Below are positions 23,909 to 34,492 of a stretch of 64,000 bases of DNA, piece by piece (the stretch's first letter is position 1; each line of letters begins with the position of its first letter). Source of the stretch: Hordeum vulgare subsp. vulgare (taxonomy: Eukaryota > Streptophyta > Magnoliopsida > Poales > Poaceae); NCBI RefSeq assembly GCF_904849725.1, contig NC_058521.1:434762676-434826675 (forward strand), read 5' to 3'. Under the pieces are notes generated by a model that had not been told where the DNA came from, did not search any database, and saw nothing but the letters and a program-made list of their open reading frames with translations. A program made the translations under genes and the position numbers.

Positions 23909-23985
23909 GTGAAGCGCCTTTGGTAATTGGAAATTGGTAAGGAAACATTTATATACTGTGCTGAAATTTATTGTCACTTGTCACT

Positions 23986-26900
23986 ATGGAAACTGTTTCT
24001 TTGAGGAGTTTGTTCGGGGTATCTTCACCACAAACAGAAGCACGAGGAGTTGTTCCTCAACCTGAGGTACCTACTGAAAATATCTTTTATGAAATTCCTT
24101 CGGGTATGCTTGAGAAACTGCTGGCTAATCCTTTTACACGAGATGGATCTTCACATCCAGACTTTCATCTGATCTATGTAGATGAAGTTTGTGGTTTATT
24201 TAAGCTTGCTGGTTTGACCGAGGATGAGGTAAAGAAGAAAGTCTTTCCTTTATCTTTGAAGGATAAGGCTTTGACATGGTATAGGCTATGTGATGATACT
24301 GGATCATGGGACTACAATCGGTTGAAATTGGAATTTCATCAAAAGTTCTATCATATGCATTTAGTACATCGTGATCGAAACTTTATTTATAACTTTTGTC
24401 CTCGTGACAGGGAAAGCATATCTCAAGCTTGGGGGAGGCTTAAATCAATGTTATATTCATGCCCCAATCATGAGCTCTCGAGAGAAATTATCACTCAAAA
24501 CTTTTATGCTCGGCTTTCTCATGAAGATCGTACCATGCTTGACACTTCTTGTACCAGTTATTTTATGAAGAAGGATATTGACCACAAGTGGAATTTATTG
24601 GAGAGAATCAAACGTAACTCTGAAGATTGGGAGCTAGAGGAAGGTAAGGAGTCAGGTATGAATTTCCAATTTGATTGCGTTAAATCTTTTGTTGAGACAA
24701 ACACTTCTAGAGATTTTAGTGCTAAGTATGGACTTGACTCTGAGATAGTAGCTTCTCTATGTGAGTCTTTTGCTGCTCATGTTGATCTTCCCAAAGAGAA
24801 GTGGCTTAAGTATCATCCTCCTGTAGAAAGCAACATAGTCAAAACCAATCTAGTTGAGGAGAAAGTCATTGCTTTTAGTGATCATGTTGTTCCTTGTGCT
24901 TACACTGAGAAACCACCATACCCTGCTAGGATAAAGGATTATTCTAAAGCTCCAACTCTGATACGTAGGAGTTACATTAGACCACTTGCACCCCCTGAGG
25001 AAATTAGAGTTGAACCTGGTGTTGCTATTATCAAAGATCTCTTAGCCGAAGACGTAGACGGGCATGTTATCAAATTCTTTGAGGACTCCGCTAGAATTGC
25101 TAAACCTCACGCGAAAGACAAATACGGACCTGTAGTTGGCCTGCCCGTTGTTTCTGTCAAGATAGGAGATCACTATTACCATGGTTTATGTAATATGGGA
25201 GCTAGTGTTAGTGCAATACCCCGTTCTCTATATGATGAAATCAAAGATGAGATTGCACCTGCTGAGTTAGAACCCATTGATGTCACGATTACGCTCGCTA
25301 ATAGAGACACTATCTGCCCTCTGGGAATTGTGAGAGACGTGGAAGTCCTGTGTGGTAAGACGAAGTATCCTACTGATTTCATCGTCCTTGGTATTGCACA
25401 AGATAACTTTTGTCCCATCATATTTGGTAGACCCTTTTTCAACACTGTCATTGCTCACATTGATTGCATTAAGCAGACTGTCACAGTTACTTTCGAGGGT
25501 GTGTCTCATGAATTTAACTTCTCCAAGTTTGGAAGACAACCCCATGAAAAAGAGTCGTCTGGAAGGGATGAAATTATTGCTCTCGCCTCTATTGCCATAC
25601 CTCCTACAGATCCTACAGCTTGAGCATGAAAATGATATGCATATGGAGGAGAGAGATGAGATAGATAAAATTGTCTTAGAACAATATCCTATTCTCAAGA
25701 ATAATTTGCCTGTTGAACTGCTTGGGAATCCTCCCCCACCAAAGGGTGATCCTGTGTTCGAGCTTAAATAGTTGCCTGATACTCTTAAGTATGCCTATCT
25801 TGATGAGAAGGAGATGTATCCTGTTATTATTAGTGCTCTCCTCTCAGAGCACGAAGAGAAGAAGTTACTAAAAACTCTGAGGAAGCATCGTGTTGCTATT
25901 GGATATACTCTTGATGATCTTAAGAGTATTAGTCCCACTCTATATCAGCACAAGATTAAAACCGATCCTCACCTTAAACCAGTTGCTGATCATCAAAGGA
26001 GATTAAATCCTAAGATGAAAGAGGTCGTTAGGAAAGAAATATTAAAGCTTCTGGAAGCAGGAATCATTTATCCTGTTGTTCATAGTGATTGGGTAAGTCC
26101 AGTACATTGCGTACCTAAGAAGGGAGGTATCACCGTCGTTCCTAATGATAGGGATGAACTAATCCCACAAAGGATTATTACCGGCTATAGGATGGTGATA
26201 GACTTCCGGAAACTGAACAAGGCAACCCGGAAAGATCATTATCCTTTGTTGTTTATTGACCAAATGCTAGAAAGGCTATCAAAACACACACACTTATGCT
26301 TTCTAGACGGTTATTCAGGTTTCTCGCAAATACCTGTTGCACAATCTGATCAGGAGAAAACCACTTTCACCTGCCCCTTCGGTACCTTTGCTTATAGACG
26401 TATGCCTTTTGGCTTATGCAATGCACCTGCCACCTTTCAAAGATGTATGATGGCTATATTCTCTGACTTTTGTGAAAAGATTGTCAATGTTTTCATGGAT
26501 GACTTCTCCGTTTACGGGTCTTCCTTTGATGATTGCCTCAGCAACCTTGATCGAGTCTTACACAGATGCGAAGATACTAAGCTCGTCTTGAATTGGGAGA
26601 AGTGCCACTTTATGGTTAACGAAGGTATCGTCTTAGGACACAAAATTTCTGAAAGAGGCATTGAAGTTCATAAGGCTAAGGTTGATGCAATTGAGAAAAT
26701 GCCTTGCCCCACAGATATCAGAGGTATAAGAAGTTTCCGAGGTCATGCTGGTTTCTATAGAAGGTTCATTAGAGACTTCTCTAAGATTTCTAGGCCTCTT
26801 ACCAACCTCTTGCAGAAGGATGTTCCTTTTGTTTTTGATGAGGATTGTGAGGAAGCTTTCGAAATACTTAAGAAGGCTTTGATAACCGCACCTATTGTTC

Positions 26901-28753
26901 AACCACCTAACTGGAACTTGCCCTTTGAAATCATGTGCGATGCTAGTGATTATGATGTTGGTGCTGTTCTATGACAAAGAGTTGACAAGAAGTTGCATGT
27001 CATTGACTACACTAGTAAAACTCAAGACAGTGCCCAAAGAAACTATGCCACTACGGAAAAGGAGTTTTTAGCAGTCGTGTTTGCATGTGAAAAGTTCAGA
27101 TCTTATATAGTTGACTCCAAAGTCACTATTCACTCTGATCATGCTACTATTAAGTACCTTATGGAGAAGAAGGACGCTAAGCCTAGGCTGATCAGATGGG
27201 TTCTCCTGCTACAGGAATTTGATTTGCACGTCGTGGACCCAAAGGGTGATGTTAACCCTGTAGAATATAACTTGTCTAGGCTAGAGAATGTCCTTGATGA
27301 CCCACGACCTATTGATGACGGCTTTCCTGATGAGCAATTAAATTTCATCCGCACTTCACATATTGCACCGTGGTATGCCGATTATGCAAACTATATCATA
27401 GCCAAATACATACCACCCAGTTTCTCCTATCAGCAAAAGAAGAAATTCTTCTTTGATTTGAGACACTACTTTTGGGATGATCCTCACCTTTATAAGGAAG
27501 GAGTAGATGGTGTTATTAGACGTTGTGTGCCTGAACATGAACAGGGACAGATCTTGCAGAAGTGTCATTCCGAAGCCTACGGAGGACACCACGCTGGAGA
27601 TAGAACTGCCCATAGGGTATTGCAATCAGGTTTCTATTGGCCCACTCTCTTCAAGGATGCCCGTAAGTTTGTCTTGTCTTGTGATGAATGCCAAAGAATA
27701 GGGAATATCAGTAAGCGTCAGGAAATGCCTATGAACTATTCACTTGTCATTGAACCATTTGATGTCTGGGGCTTTGATTATATGGGACCCTTCCCGAGTT
27801 CCAATGGGTACACTCACATCTTAGTTGCTGTGGATTATGTTACTAAGTGGGTAGAAGCTATCCCCACTAAAAATGTTGATCATCACCCCTCTATTAAGAT
27901 GCTTAAAGAAGTCATTTTCCCAAGATTTGGAGTCCCTAGATATTTGATGACTGATGGCAGTTCACACTTCATTCATGGTGTTTTCCGCAAGATGCTCTCT
28001 AAGTATGATGTCAACCATAGAGTTGCATCTCCTTATCATCCTCAGTCTAGTGGTCAAGTGGAGTTGAGTAATAGGGAGATCAAATTGATCCTACAAAAGA
28101 CCGTCAATAGATCTCGAAAGAATTGGTCTAGCAAACTTGACGATGCACTAAGGGCTTATAGGACTGCTTATAAGAATCCCATGGGCATGTCACCGTATAA
28201 AATGGTTTACGGTAAGGCCTGTCATTTACCTCTTGAGCTGGAACACAAAGCTTACTGGGCAATCAAAGAGCTCAACTTTGATTTCAAACTTGCCGGTGAG
28301 AAGCGGTTGTTTGATATCAGCTCGTTAGATAAATGGAGGGGCCAGGCATATGAGAATGCCAAGTTGTTCAAGGAAAAGGTTAAGAGATGGCACGACAAAT
28401 GAATACAGAAACGAGAGTTCAATGTAGGTGATTATGTCCTGCTATACAATTCTCGTTTAAGATTCTTCGCAGGCAAGCTTCTCTCTAAATGGGAAGGTCC
28501 TTACGTTATCGAGGAAGTATATCGTTCCGGTGCCATCAAAATCAATAACACGGAAGGAAATTTTCCTAGAGTGGTAAATGGGCAAAGAATCAAGCATTAC
28601 ATCTCTGGTACTCTCATAAATGTTTAGACCAATATCATCAATGTCATAACTCCATAGGAGTACATAAGGGATGTTTATCAGCCTGTTTCAGAGCCTGAAA
28701 ACGAAGAGGTATCTGTGTTAGTAAGAAATTGGACTTCGATGCTTTTCCAATAG
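23986..28753 (+). pseudogene. gag-pol of element D, broken
   Basis: The ATG at 23986 (METVSLRSLFGV) was chosen because A and E start alike there. Gag shows AWGRLKSMLY. The protease motif is CNMGASVSAIP, with Asn (25192-25194) in place of the catalytic Asp. A net 11-bp deletion near 25615 shifts the frame. RT follows with FLDGYSGFSQ and FMDDFSVYGS, then RNase H (CDASDYDVGAVL), then integrase with [10 protein letters not shown] and CDEC of the zinc site and the D-D-E set in [16 protein letters not shown] and SGQVELSN. Stops: TAG 25769, TGA 26972, TGA 28400, TAG 28625. Pol ends at 28753 with LFQ-stop, as in E. Most stops replace Gln or Arg codons of the relatives. The element cannot make an active protease or a continuous pol. 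Confidence 0.9.
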
Positions 28754-29032
28754 GAAATTTCCTCCGTTTCAAAATTTTTGGAAAATTAGAAAAATAAAAA
28801 AGCAGTCCGGAGAGCGCATGAGGCGGCTGCAAGCTTGGCCACCGCCACCCCCTGGTGGCGGAGAGAGGGCTTGTGGGCACCTCGTGTGCCTCCCGGACTC
28901 CGTTTTCTTGCTGAGCACTCCTTCTGGTCCAGAAAAATTAATATATATTCGCCCGAAGGTTTTGATCTCCGTATCGCGCAGTCTTCATCTGTTTTCATTT
29001 CGAGCCTGTTTCTGTGGAAGATCTAGATCATC
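28754..29032 (+). promoter_or_regulatory. Internal LTR-like leader upstream of the 3' ORF of D
   Basis: Non-coding DNA between pol and the 3' ORF repeats the LTR layout. It has an A-rich stretch, a GC-rich inverted repeat (CCACCGCC against GGTGGCGG, 28829-28880) ending GGGCTTGTGGG, then CTTCTGGTCCAGAAAAATTAA, then the ORF start. The LTR of D has the same order and the same stem sequence (about 22655-22700 and 31375-31410). It may act as a second transcription start or RNA element for the 3' ORF; that function is inference. Confidence 0.6.
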
Positions 29033-29551
29033 ATGACTTCCCCAAATGCTCCTAAGGACAAGATCTTCGAGAAGGTCATCAATCCCTACCTCACGGAAGT
29101 GCTGAAACACCCTCAATCTATCAAGATGAGCGAGGGGATGTTGCACATCCGTGATGTTGAGGGGCCTAAGAAGACCGGAAGTGTGGAGACGAGGCTCGAA
29201 GCAATGGAGCAACAAGTCTTCAAGTGCCAAGGGATGGTGGAGCGTGGACTCAACGCCAACCTCATGATGATCACAGAGTTCACCAGCAATCACAAGATGG
29301 ATGCCATTGACATTGGGAAACACCTCTCCAGGATCTATGACAGGGTTGATCAACTTCAGGGCCATATCTATGACCTGCAGAACCAAAACTGTGAGTATGA
29401 GTACAGATTTAAATCAATAAGGTTGGCTGCAGATTTGAGGATTCCGGCGACTCGTTCATCCTGCCATGATGGAGCACCTATGCCTTGGAAGACGGAGAAT
29501 CAGACTACTTCAACAACTCCACCACCATCACCACCAAAGGAGTACAACTAA
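29033..29551 (+). CDS. 3' ORF of element D, 172 aa, predicted coiled-coil protein of unknown function
   Basis: An intact frame, ATG at 29033, right after the internal leader. The N-terminus MTSPNAPKDKIFEKVINPYL is unlike anything in E. The middle (residues about 55-125) is rich in charged and Leu/Ile positions (ETRLEAMEQQVF, HLSRIYDRVDQLQGHIYDLQ), typical of a coiled coil. The end TTPPPSPPKEYN is shared with the ORF of E. It has no signal peptide and no transmembrane segment, so it does not look like an envelope protein. It occupies the position where Athila-type elements have an env-like or unknown ORF. It stayed open although gag-pol decayed, perhaps only because it is short. Confidence 0.65.
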   Translation: MTSPNAPKDKIFEKVINPYLTEVLKHPQSIKMSEGMLHIRDVEGPKKTGSVETRLEAMEQQVFKCQGMVERGLNANLMMITEFTSNHKMDAIDIGKHLSRIYDRVDQLQGHIYDLQNQNCEYEYRFKSIRLAADLRIPATRSSCHDGAPMPWKTENQTTSTTPPPSPPKEYN

Positions 29552-29584
29552 GCATTGGTATGGGCAATCCCCTTGGCTTCTGCC

Positions 29585-29598
29585 AAGCTTGGGGGAGT
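29585..29598 (+). other. Internal polypurine-tract copy of D
   Basis: AAGCTTGGGGGAGT, 33 bp after the 3' ORF stop. It is followed by TG, as at the terminal tract. The identical 14-mer occurs at the corresponding places in C and E. Confidence 0.7.
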
Positions 29599-31053
29599 TG
29601 CCCTGGTATCGTATCACCTTTATATCTTTTGCTTTTACCTTTGTTTTAGTTCTTTCCTTTTCAGTTTTTATTTCTTCTTTTAGAGGAATAAGTCTTTAGT
29701 ATTAAGTTTGAGTATTTTGCCTTTGTCTCTCCCCCGATGTATTCGAGCTTACGAGCTATATAATAAAGAGGATCTTAGTCAAGGGCTTTGCTTTGTGCCA
29801 TGATCAAAAGTATGAAAAGAACGATAGCATGAAAGATCATGAGACGATCTTATGGAAAGTGATAACTTCACATATGGCAAGTATGATGATTGAAACTTGT
29901 TGAGAATAAATCAACATAGACCTCAGTCATTGTTGCAATTAATAAGAAGTAATAAGGAAACAGCGGTTCACATATAAATATATCATCTTACACACTTTTT
30001 AAAATTGTGAGCACTCACCAAACTATTACATGCTTAGGAGTAGATGTTGGACAAGGAAGACAACATAATGAATTGTGTTTGCTTGGTTCCAAACAATGTT
30101 ATATGATTAGAGATCCCTTAGCATGTGACGATTGCTTCCACCTCATATTAGCCAAAACTCCTGCACCAAGTAGAGATACTACTTGTGCATCCATAAACCT
30201 CCAACCCAGTTTTGCCATGAGAGTCCACCATACCTACCTATGGATTGAATAAGATCATTCAAGTAAGTTGTCATCGGTGCAAGCAATAAAAATTGCTCTC
30301 TAATATGTATGATCTATTAGTGTGTGGAAAATAAGCTTTGTACGAACCTGTGATGAGGAAGACATAAAAGCGACAGACTGCATAATAAAGTTCTTTATCA
30401 CAGGAGGCAATATAAAGTGATGTTCCTCCGCACTAAGAGGACACGCATTCAAACCTCAAAAGTGCATGACAACTTCTGCTTCCCTCTGCGAAGGGCCTAT
30501 CTTGTACCTTTACTTTTTGCCCTTGTAAGAGTCATGGTGATCTTCACCAATTCCCTATTTTTGCCTTTGTCTTGGCTACTGTCACATGCTTGGGAAAGAT
30601 CTATATTCATATATCAACTTGGAGTTGAGTACTTATGCTTTATTATTGTTGACTTTACCCTTGAGGTAAATAGTTGGGAGGTAAAACTATAAGCCCCTAT
30701 CTTCCTCTGTGTCTAGCTGAAACGTTGACACCATGAGTACCACATGAGTTGTAACAATTGTGGAAAACAAAAGAGATGATTGAGTATGTGGGTTTGCCTT
30801 ACAAGCTCTTATTTGACTCTTTCTGATGTTGTGATAAATTGCAATTGCCTCGATGACTTTGGACTGTTGTTGGTTACTCCTCGGTAAGGTTTTTGCTTCA
30901 TGCTTTGCTTTGTGAAGGAATTGTTACTTTCCCATAAGAATCTTTATGATGTATTGTTCTCATGTGTGTGATCATGATGCCCTCATGTCCGTATTATGTT
31001 TTATAGACACCTTCGTCCCTCAACATGTGGACATGTTTATGGAACTTGGTTTT
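29599..31053 (+). other. Conserved 3' non-coding region of D
   Basis: About 1.45 kb without a convincing gene, alignable to E (50216-51666) over most of its length. Two short blocks, 30181-30248 and 30477-30502, are also found in the otherwise different element C. Frames of up to 91 codons here (for example 30417-30692) are not conserved in E and are not called. Confidence 0.75.
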
Positions 31054-31089
31054 CGCTTGAGGACAAGCGAGGTCTAAGCTAGGGGGAGT
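31054..31089 (+). other. Terminal polypurine tract of D with upstream hairpin
   Basis: The hairpin CGCTTGAGGACAAGCG (31054-31069) has a 5-bp stem and lies just before AAGCTAGGGGGAGT (31076-31089), which abuts the 3' LTR. E has the same arrangement; C keeps GCTTGAGGACAAG. Confidence 0.85.
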
Positions 31090-32611
31090 TGATACGTTCA
31101 TTTTGCATCATGATTTCATGTTGATATTTATTGCTTTATGGGCTGTTATATTACTTGGTGGTACCATATTTATGCCTTTTCTCTCTTATTTTGCAAGGTT
31201 TATTTGAAGAGGGAGAATTCAGGCAGCTGGAATTCTGGACTGGAAAAGGAGCAAATATTAGTCCACTATTCTGCACATCTCCAAATGCCGTGAAAAGTTA
31301 TGTGGATTTTTTTGGGATTATATAAAACAATATTGGGCGAAAGAAGTACCGGAGGGGGGCTACCAGGGCGCCACAAGCCCTACCACCGCCACCCCCCTGG
31401 TGGCGGAAGGCAACCTTGTGGGCTCCCTGACGGCCCACTGGCCCCCCTCTTTTTCTATATGAAGGGTTTCGTTCCAGAAAAAAATCAATCGGGAGCTTTT
31501 TCGTGGTTTCGCCGCCGACACGAGGCGGAACTTGAGCAGATCCAATCTAGAGCTCCGGCAGGACGATCATGCCGTGGAAACTTCCCTCCCGGAGGGGGAA
31601 ATCGTCGCCATCGTCATCGCCAACACTCCTCTTGTCGGAGGGGAGGCATCTTCATCAACATCTTCAGCAGCACCATCTCCTCTCCAATCCCTAGTTCATC
31701 TCTTGTAACCAATCTCCGTCTCACGACTCTGATTGGTACTTGTAAGGTTACTAGTAGTGTTGATTACTCTTTGTAGTTGATGCTAGCTGGATTACTTGGT
31801 GGAAGAGTTTATGTTCAGATCCTTGATGCTACTCATTACCTCTCTGATCATGATTATGATTATGCTTTGTGAGTAGTTACTTTTGTTCCTGAGGACATGG
31901 GATAAGTCTTGCTATTAGTAGTCATGTGAATTTGGTATTCGTTCGGTATTTTGATATGCTGTATGTTGTCTTTTCCTCTAGTGGTGTTATGTGAACGTCG
32001 ACTACATAACACTTCACCATATTTTGGCCTAGAGGAAGGCATTGGGGAGTAGTAAGTAGATGATGGGTTGCTAGAGTGACAGAAGCTTAAACCCCAGTCT
32101 ATGCGTTGCTTCGTAAGGGGCTGATTTGGATCCACTAGTTTAATGCTATGGTTAGACGTTGTCTTAATTCTTCTTTCATAGTTGCGGATCCTTGCGAGAG
32201 GGGTTAATCATAAGTGGGATACTTGTCCAAGTAAGGGCAGTACCCAAGCGCCGGTCCACCCACATATCAAACTATCAAAGTAACGAACGCGAATCATATG
32301 AACATGATGAAACTAGCATGACAGAAATTCCCGTGTGTCCTCGGGAGCGTTTTTCCTCCTGTAAGACTTTGTTCAAGCTTGTCCCTTGCTACAAAAGGGA
32401 TTGGGCCACTTGCTGCACCGTTGCTACTACTTGTTACTTTTTGCTTGCTACGTTTCACCTCACTACACCATCACTTGTTACCGCTACTTTCAGTGCTTGC
32501 AGTTATTACCTTGCTGAAAACCGTTTATCAGAGCCTTCTGCTCCTCGTTGGGTTCGACACTCTTACTTATCGAAAGGACTAGGATTGATCCCCTATACTT
32601 GTGGGTCATCA
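31090..32611 (+). repeat. 3' LTR of element D
   Basis: 1522 bp, TGATACGTTC to GGGTCATCA. It is collinear with the 5' LTR; the start has one C-to-T change. Confidence 0.92.
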
Positions 32612-32620
32612 GTGACCTAG

Positions 32621-33418
32621 TCACTATTCGAAAATTCTCCGTTCTCTTTTGTGATTCAAAAAAGTTTGTCAAGGAGACTTGATCAACCTCATTGACAGAT
32701 TTCTTTCAGTGACCATGAGATGAATGAGTCGAGGAGTCACAAACCTCTGTTCCAAGCTTTCACCTTCGGTTGCTTAGAAGAAAAATGATAGGTTTAGTTT
32801 AGTTTTCCCTGTTTTCTGTTTTAGCGTCCCATAGAAAAGTACCCCAAAAATAAAAGTTCTCCGAACGTCCTGAAAATCAAGTATGATTTTTTCTGGATTT
32901 TTTGAAAAATACTGAGACGAAGAGCTAGTCAGGGGGCTGCACCAGTGGTCCACAAGCCCTAGAGGCGCGGGCACCCCCCTGGCCACGCCACCCAGGCTTG
33001 TGGGGCCCACGTGCACCCCCTCCACTCATTCTAGCTCCCATCTGCTTCTCCTACCTCCAGAAAAAATCATTTCGTAGCTCAAACCCGTGCTCTTGCTCTT
33101 CTTGCTGGGATTTTCGATCTCCTTGTGCAAAGCACCATTCACCAAACTGTTTTGGGGAAATTACTCCTTGGTAAGTGACTCCTCCATTGGTCCAATTAGT
33201 TTTTGCTCTACTGCCTTATACTTCGCGTATTTTTCTGCCTTTGTGACCATGTTCTTGAGCTTTGCATGCTAATTTTAGCTGGTCCCTAGTAGTTTTGATT
33301 CGTAATATGGCCTCTAGGAACTTGTGAGAGTAGTTGCTACGAGTTTCGTTGACCCTTATTCACTTTCCCTTAGAGTCACTAAAATTTTAGAAATTTTCAG
33401 AGATAGAAAAGGGAAAAG
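32621..33418 (+). promoter_or_regulatory. Internal LTR-like leader of element C
   Basis: Starts after the protease stop at 32618. 32838-33080 is plainly related to the LTR of C (about 19018-19240). It shares AAATAAAAGTTCTC, CCTGAAAAT, GAAAAATACTG, the GC-rich inverted repeat ending GGCTTGTGGGGCCCAC (32946-33010), and then GAAAAAATCA. It is followed by a further 330 bp of untranslated DNA before the Athila-type ORF. As in D and E, it stands directly upstream of the 3' ORF. Confidence 0.65.
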
Positions 33419-34492
33419 ATGAGGAGGTTCTTAAGAGGCTCTTCAAGCCGTGACCCCAAGGATGATGGAAGTGAGAAGAAGAAACCCAAGTATCCGGTCC
33501 CTCGAGTTGCAGAAGTTCGAGCGTGCGAGTGGTCAAGCGATGTGTTCTTACGCATCGCCGGACTTTATGAGGACTTTTATTACTTGGTGGAGAACGCAGG
33601 CCTTACCGCCTTCGTTGAAGATAAGTGTCCGCAATACCTCCTCCTCACTAATATCTTCGTACAGAGCTTTAACTTCTATCCTAGGAAGAATCCTCCTATG
33701 GTTGAGTTCAAATTATATGATATCCTCCAACGCATGTCACTCCTGGATTTTCGCAATGCTTGCAAATTACCTTATGTTGGGGATATTCATGAACCTCGTC
33801 CACGGTACTTGGAAGCTTTCATCGATACTATTGTTGTAGGAGAAGAGAGAGGAGTATCTTGCACTAGAGCTGCTAGCATACATTTTCCCTTGCTTCGGTA
33901 CTTCTCATTATTTGTTGGAAAATGTTTGATTGGCCGTGGGAAAGCTGGGTCCCTTAGCTCCCCAGATCTTGCGGTGTTGCACGAAGCCCTTTATAATGAT
34001 AAAACTTATAGCTTGGGCGCTATAGTAGCTCAACGGTTGAACACGAACCGTTCTAAAGGCGTTCTCTATGGATGTATCTATGCTACTCGTCTTGCTAGAC
34101 ATTTTGAGATACCTATTAGACTGGACGAGGAAGAAGAGATTCTTCTTCCCGAGAGATATCTAGATTATGATAGCATGGTTCGCCATGACTTTCTTGATAG
34201 AGATATAAATAGAAGGATGATTTATAACCTGATATTTAGTCAGGGTACTCGTGAGACTATTACCTTGCCTGGTCCTTCTTTGTTCAATCTTCATATAGGC
34301 AGGTACATTATTATGCCCTCGGAAATCTACGCATATTGGGGCATAGCCCAACCACAGGCACCCGTGCCCGAGCTACCAGTCGAGTACCAGACGCCAGTTT
34401 ATAAGTGGGAGCCAAAGGAGCTCACCTAGCAGTGGCACCCTCAGTACACTCCGGAGTACCTCGGAGCTGGTTATTTCCCTCCTTGGGAGTAG
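33419..34492 (+). pseudogene. Athila-type 3' ORF of element C, one premature stop
   Basis: ATG at 33419; 336 codons to a TAG at 34427-34429, after which the frame stays open for 20 more codons to TAG at 34490 (ending YFPPWE), so the first stop is probably a Gln codon change. The basic start MRRFLRGSSSRD is followed by a globular region (YLLLTNIFVQSF, LLDFRNACKLPY, SLFVGKCLIGRGK, IMPSEIYAYWG). It resembles the Athila ORF-1 family (a domain of unknown function in plant retrotransposons) as I remember it. No signal peptide or transmembrane helix is evident. The role is unknown; its retention in an element lacking RT suggests use by the element itself. Confidence 0.7.

Larger units (their letters stand above)
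22365..32611 (+). mobile_element. Element D: complete but decayed Athila-group Gypsy retrotransposon
   Basis: Both LTRs are present (22365-23879 and 31090-32611). Flanks are GTGAT (22360-22364) and GTGAC (32612-32616), one change apart, in the protease end of C. Inside are the tRNA-Asp-type primer site, gag-pol, an internal leader, a 173-codon 3' ORF, an internal polypurine copy, 1.5 kb non-coding DNA and the terminal polypurine tract. Total 10.2 kb. By eye the first 260 bp of the LTRs differ at about 11 positions (about 4%). Confidence 0.92.

Noticed and set aside
24371..24568. 65-codon frame recurring in gag of A, D and E (also 45082-45276 and 1862-2059)
   Set aside because: It is the shifted frame of a conserved gag region, and its conservation follows from gag itself.
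33419..34492. Envelope protein in element C
   Set aside because: No signal peptide, transmembrane helix or cleavage site is visible; it fits the Athila ORF of unknown function better.
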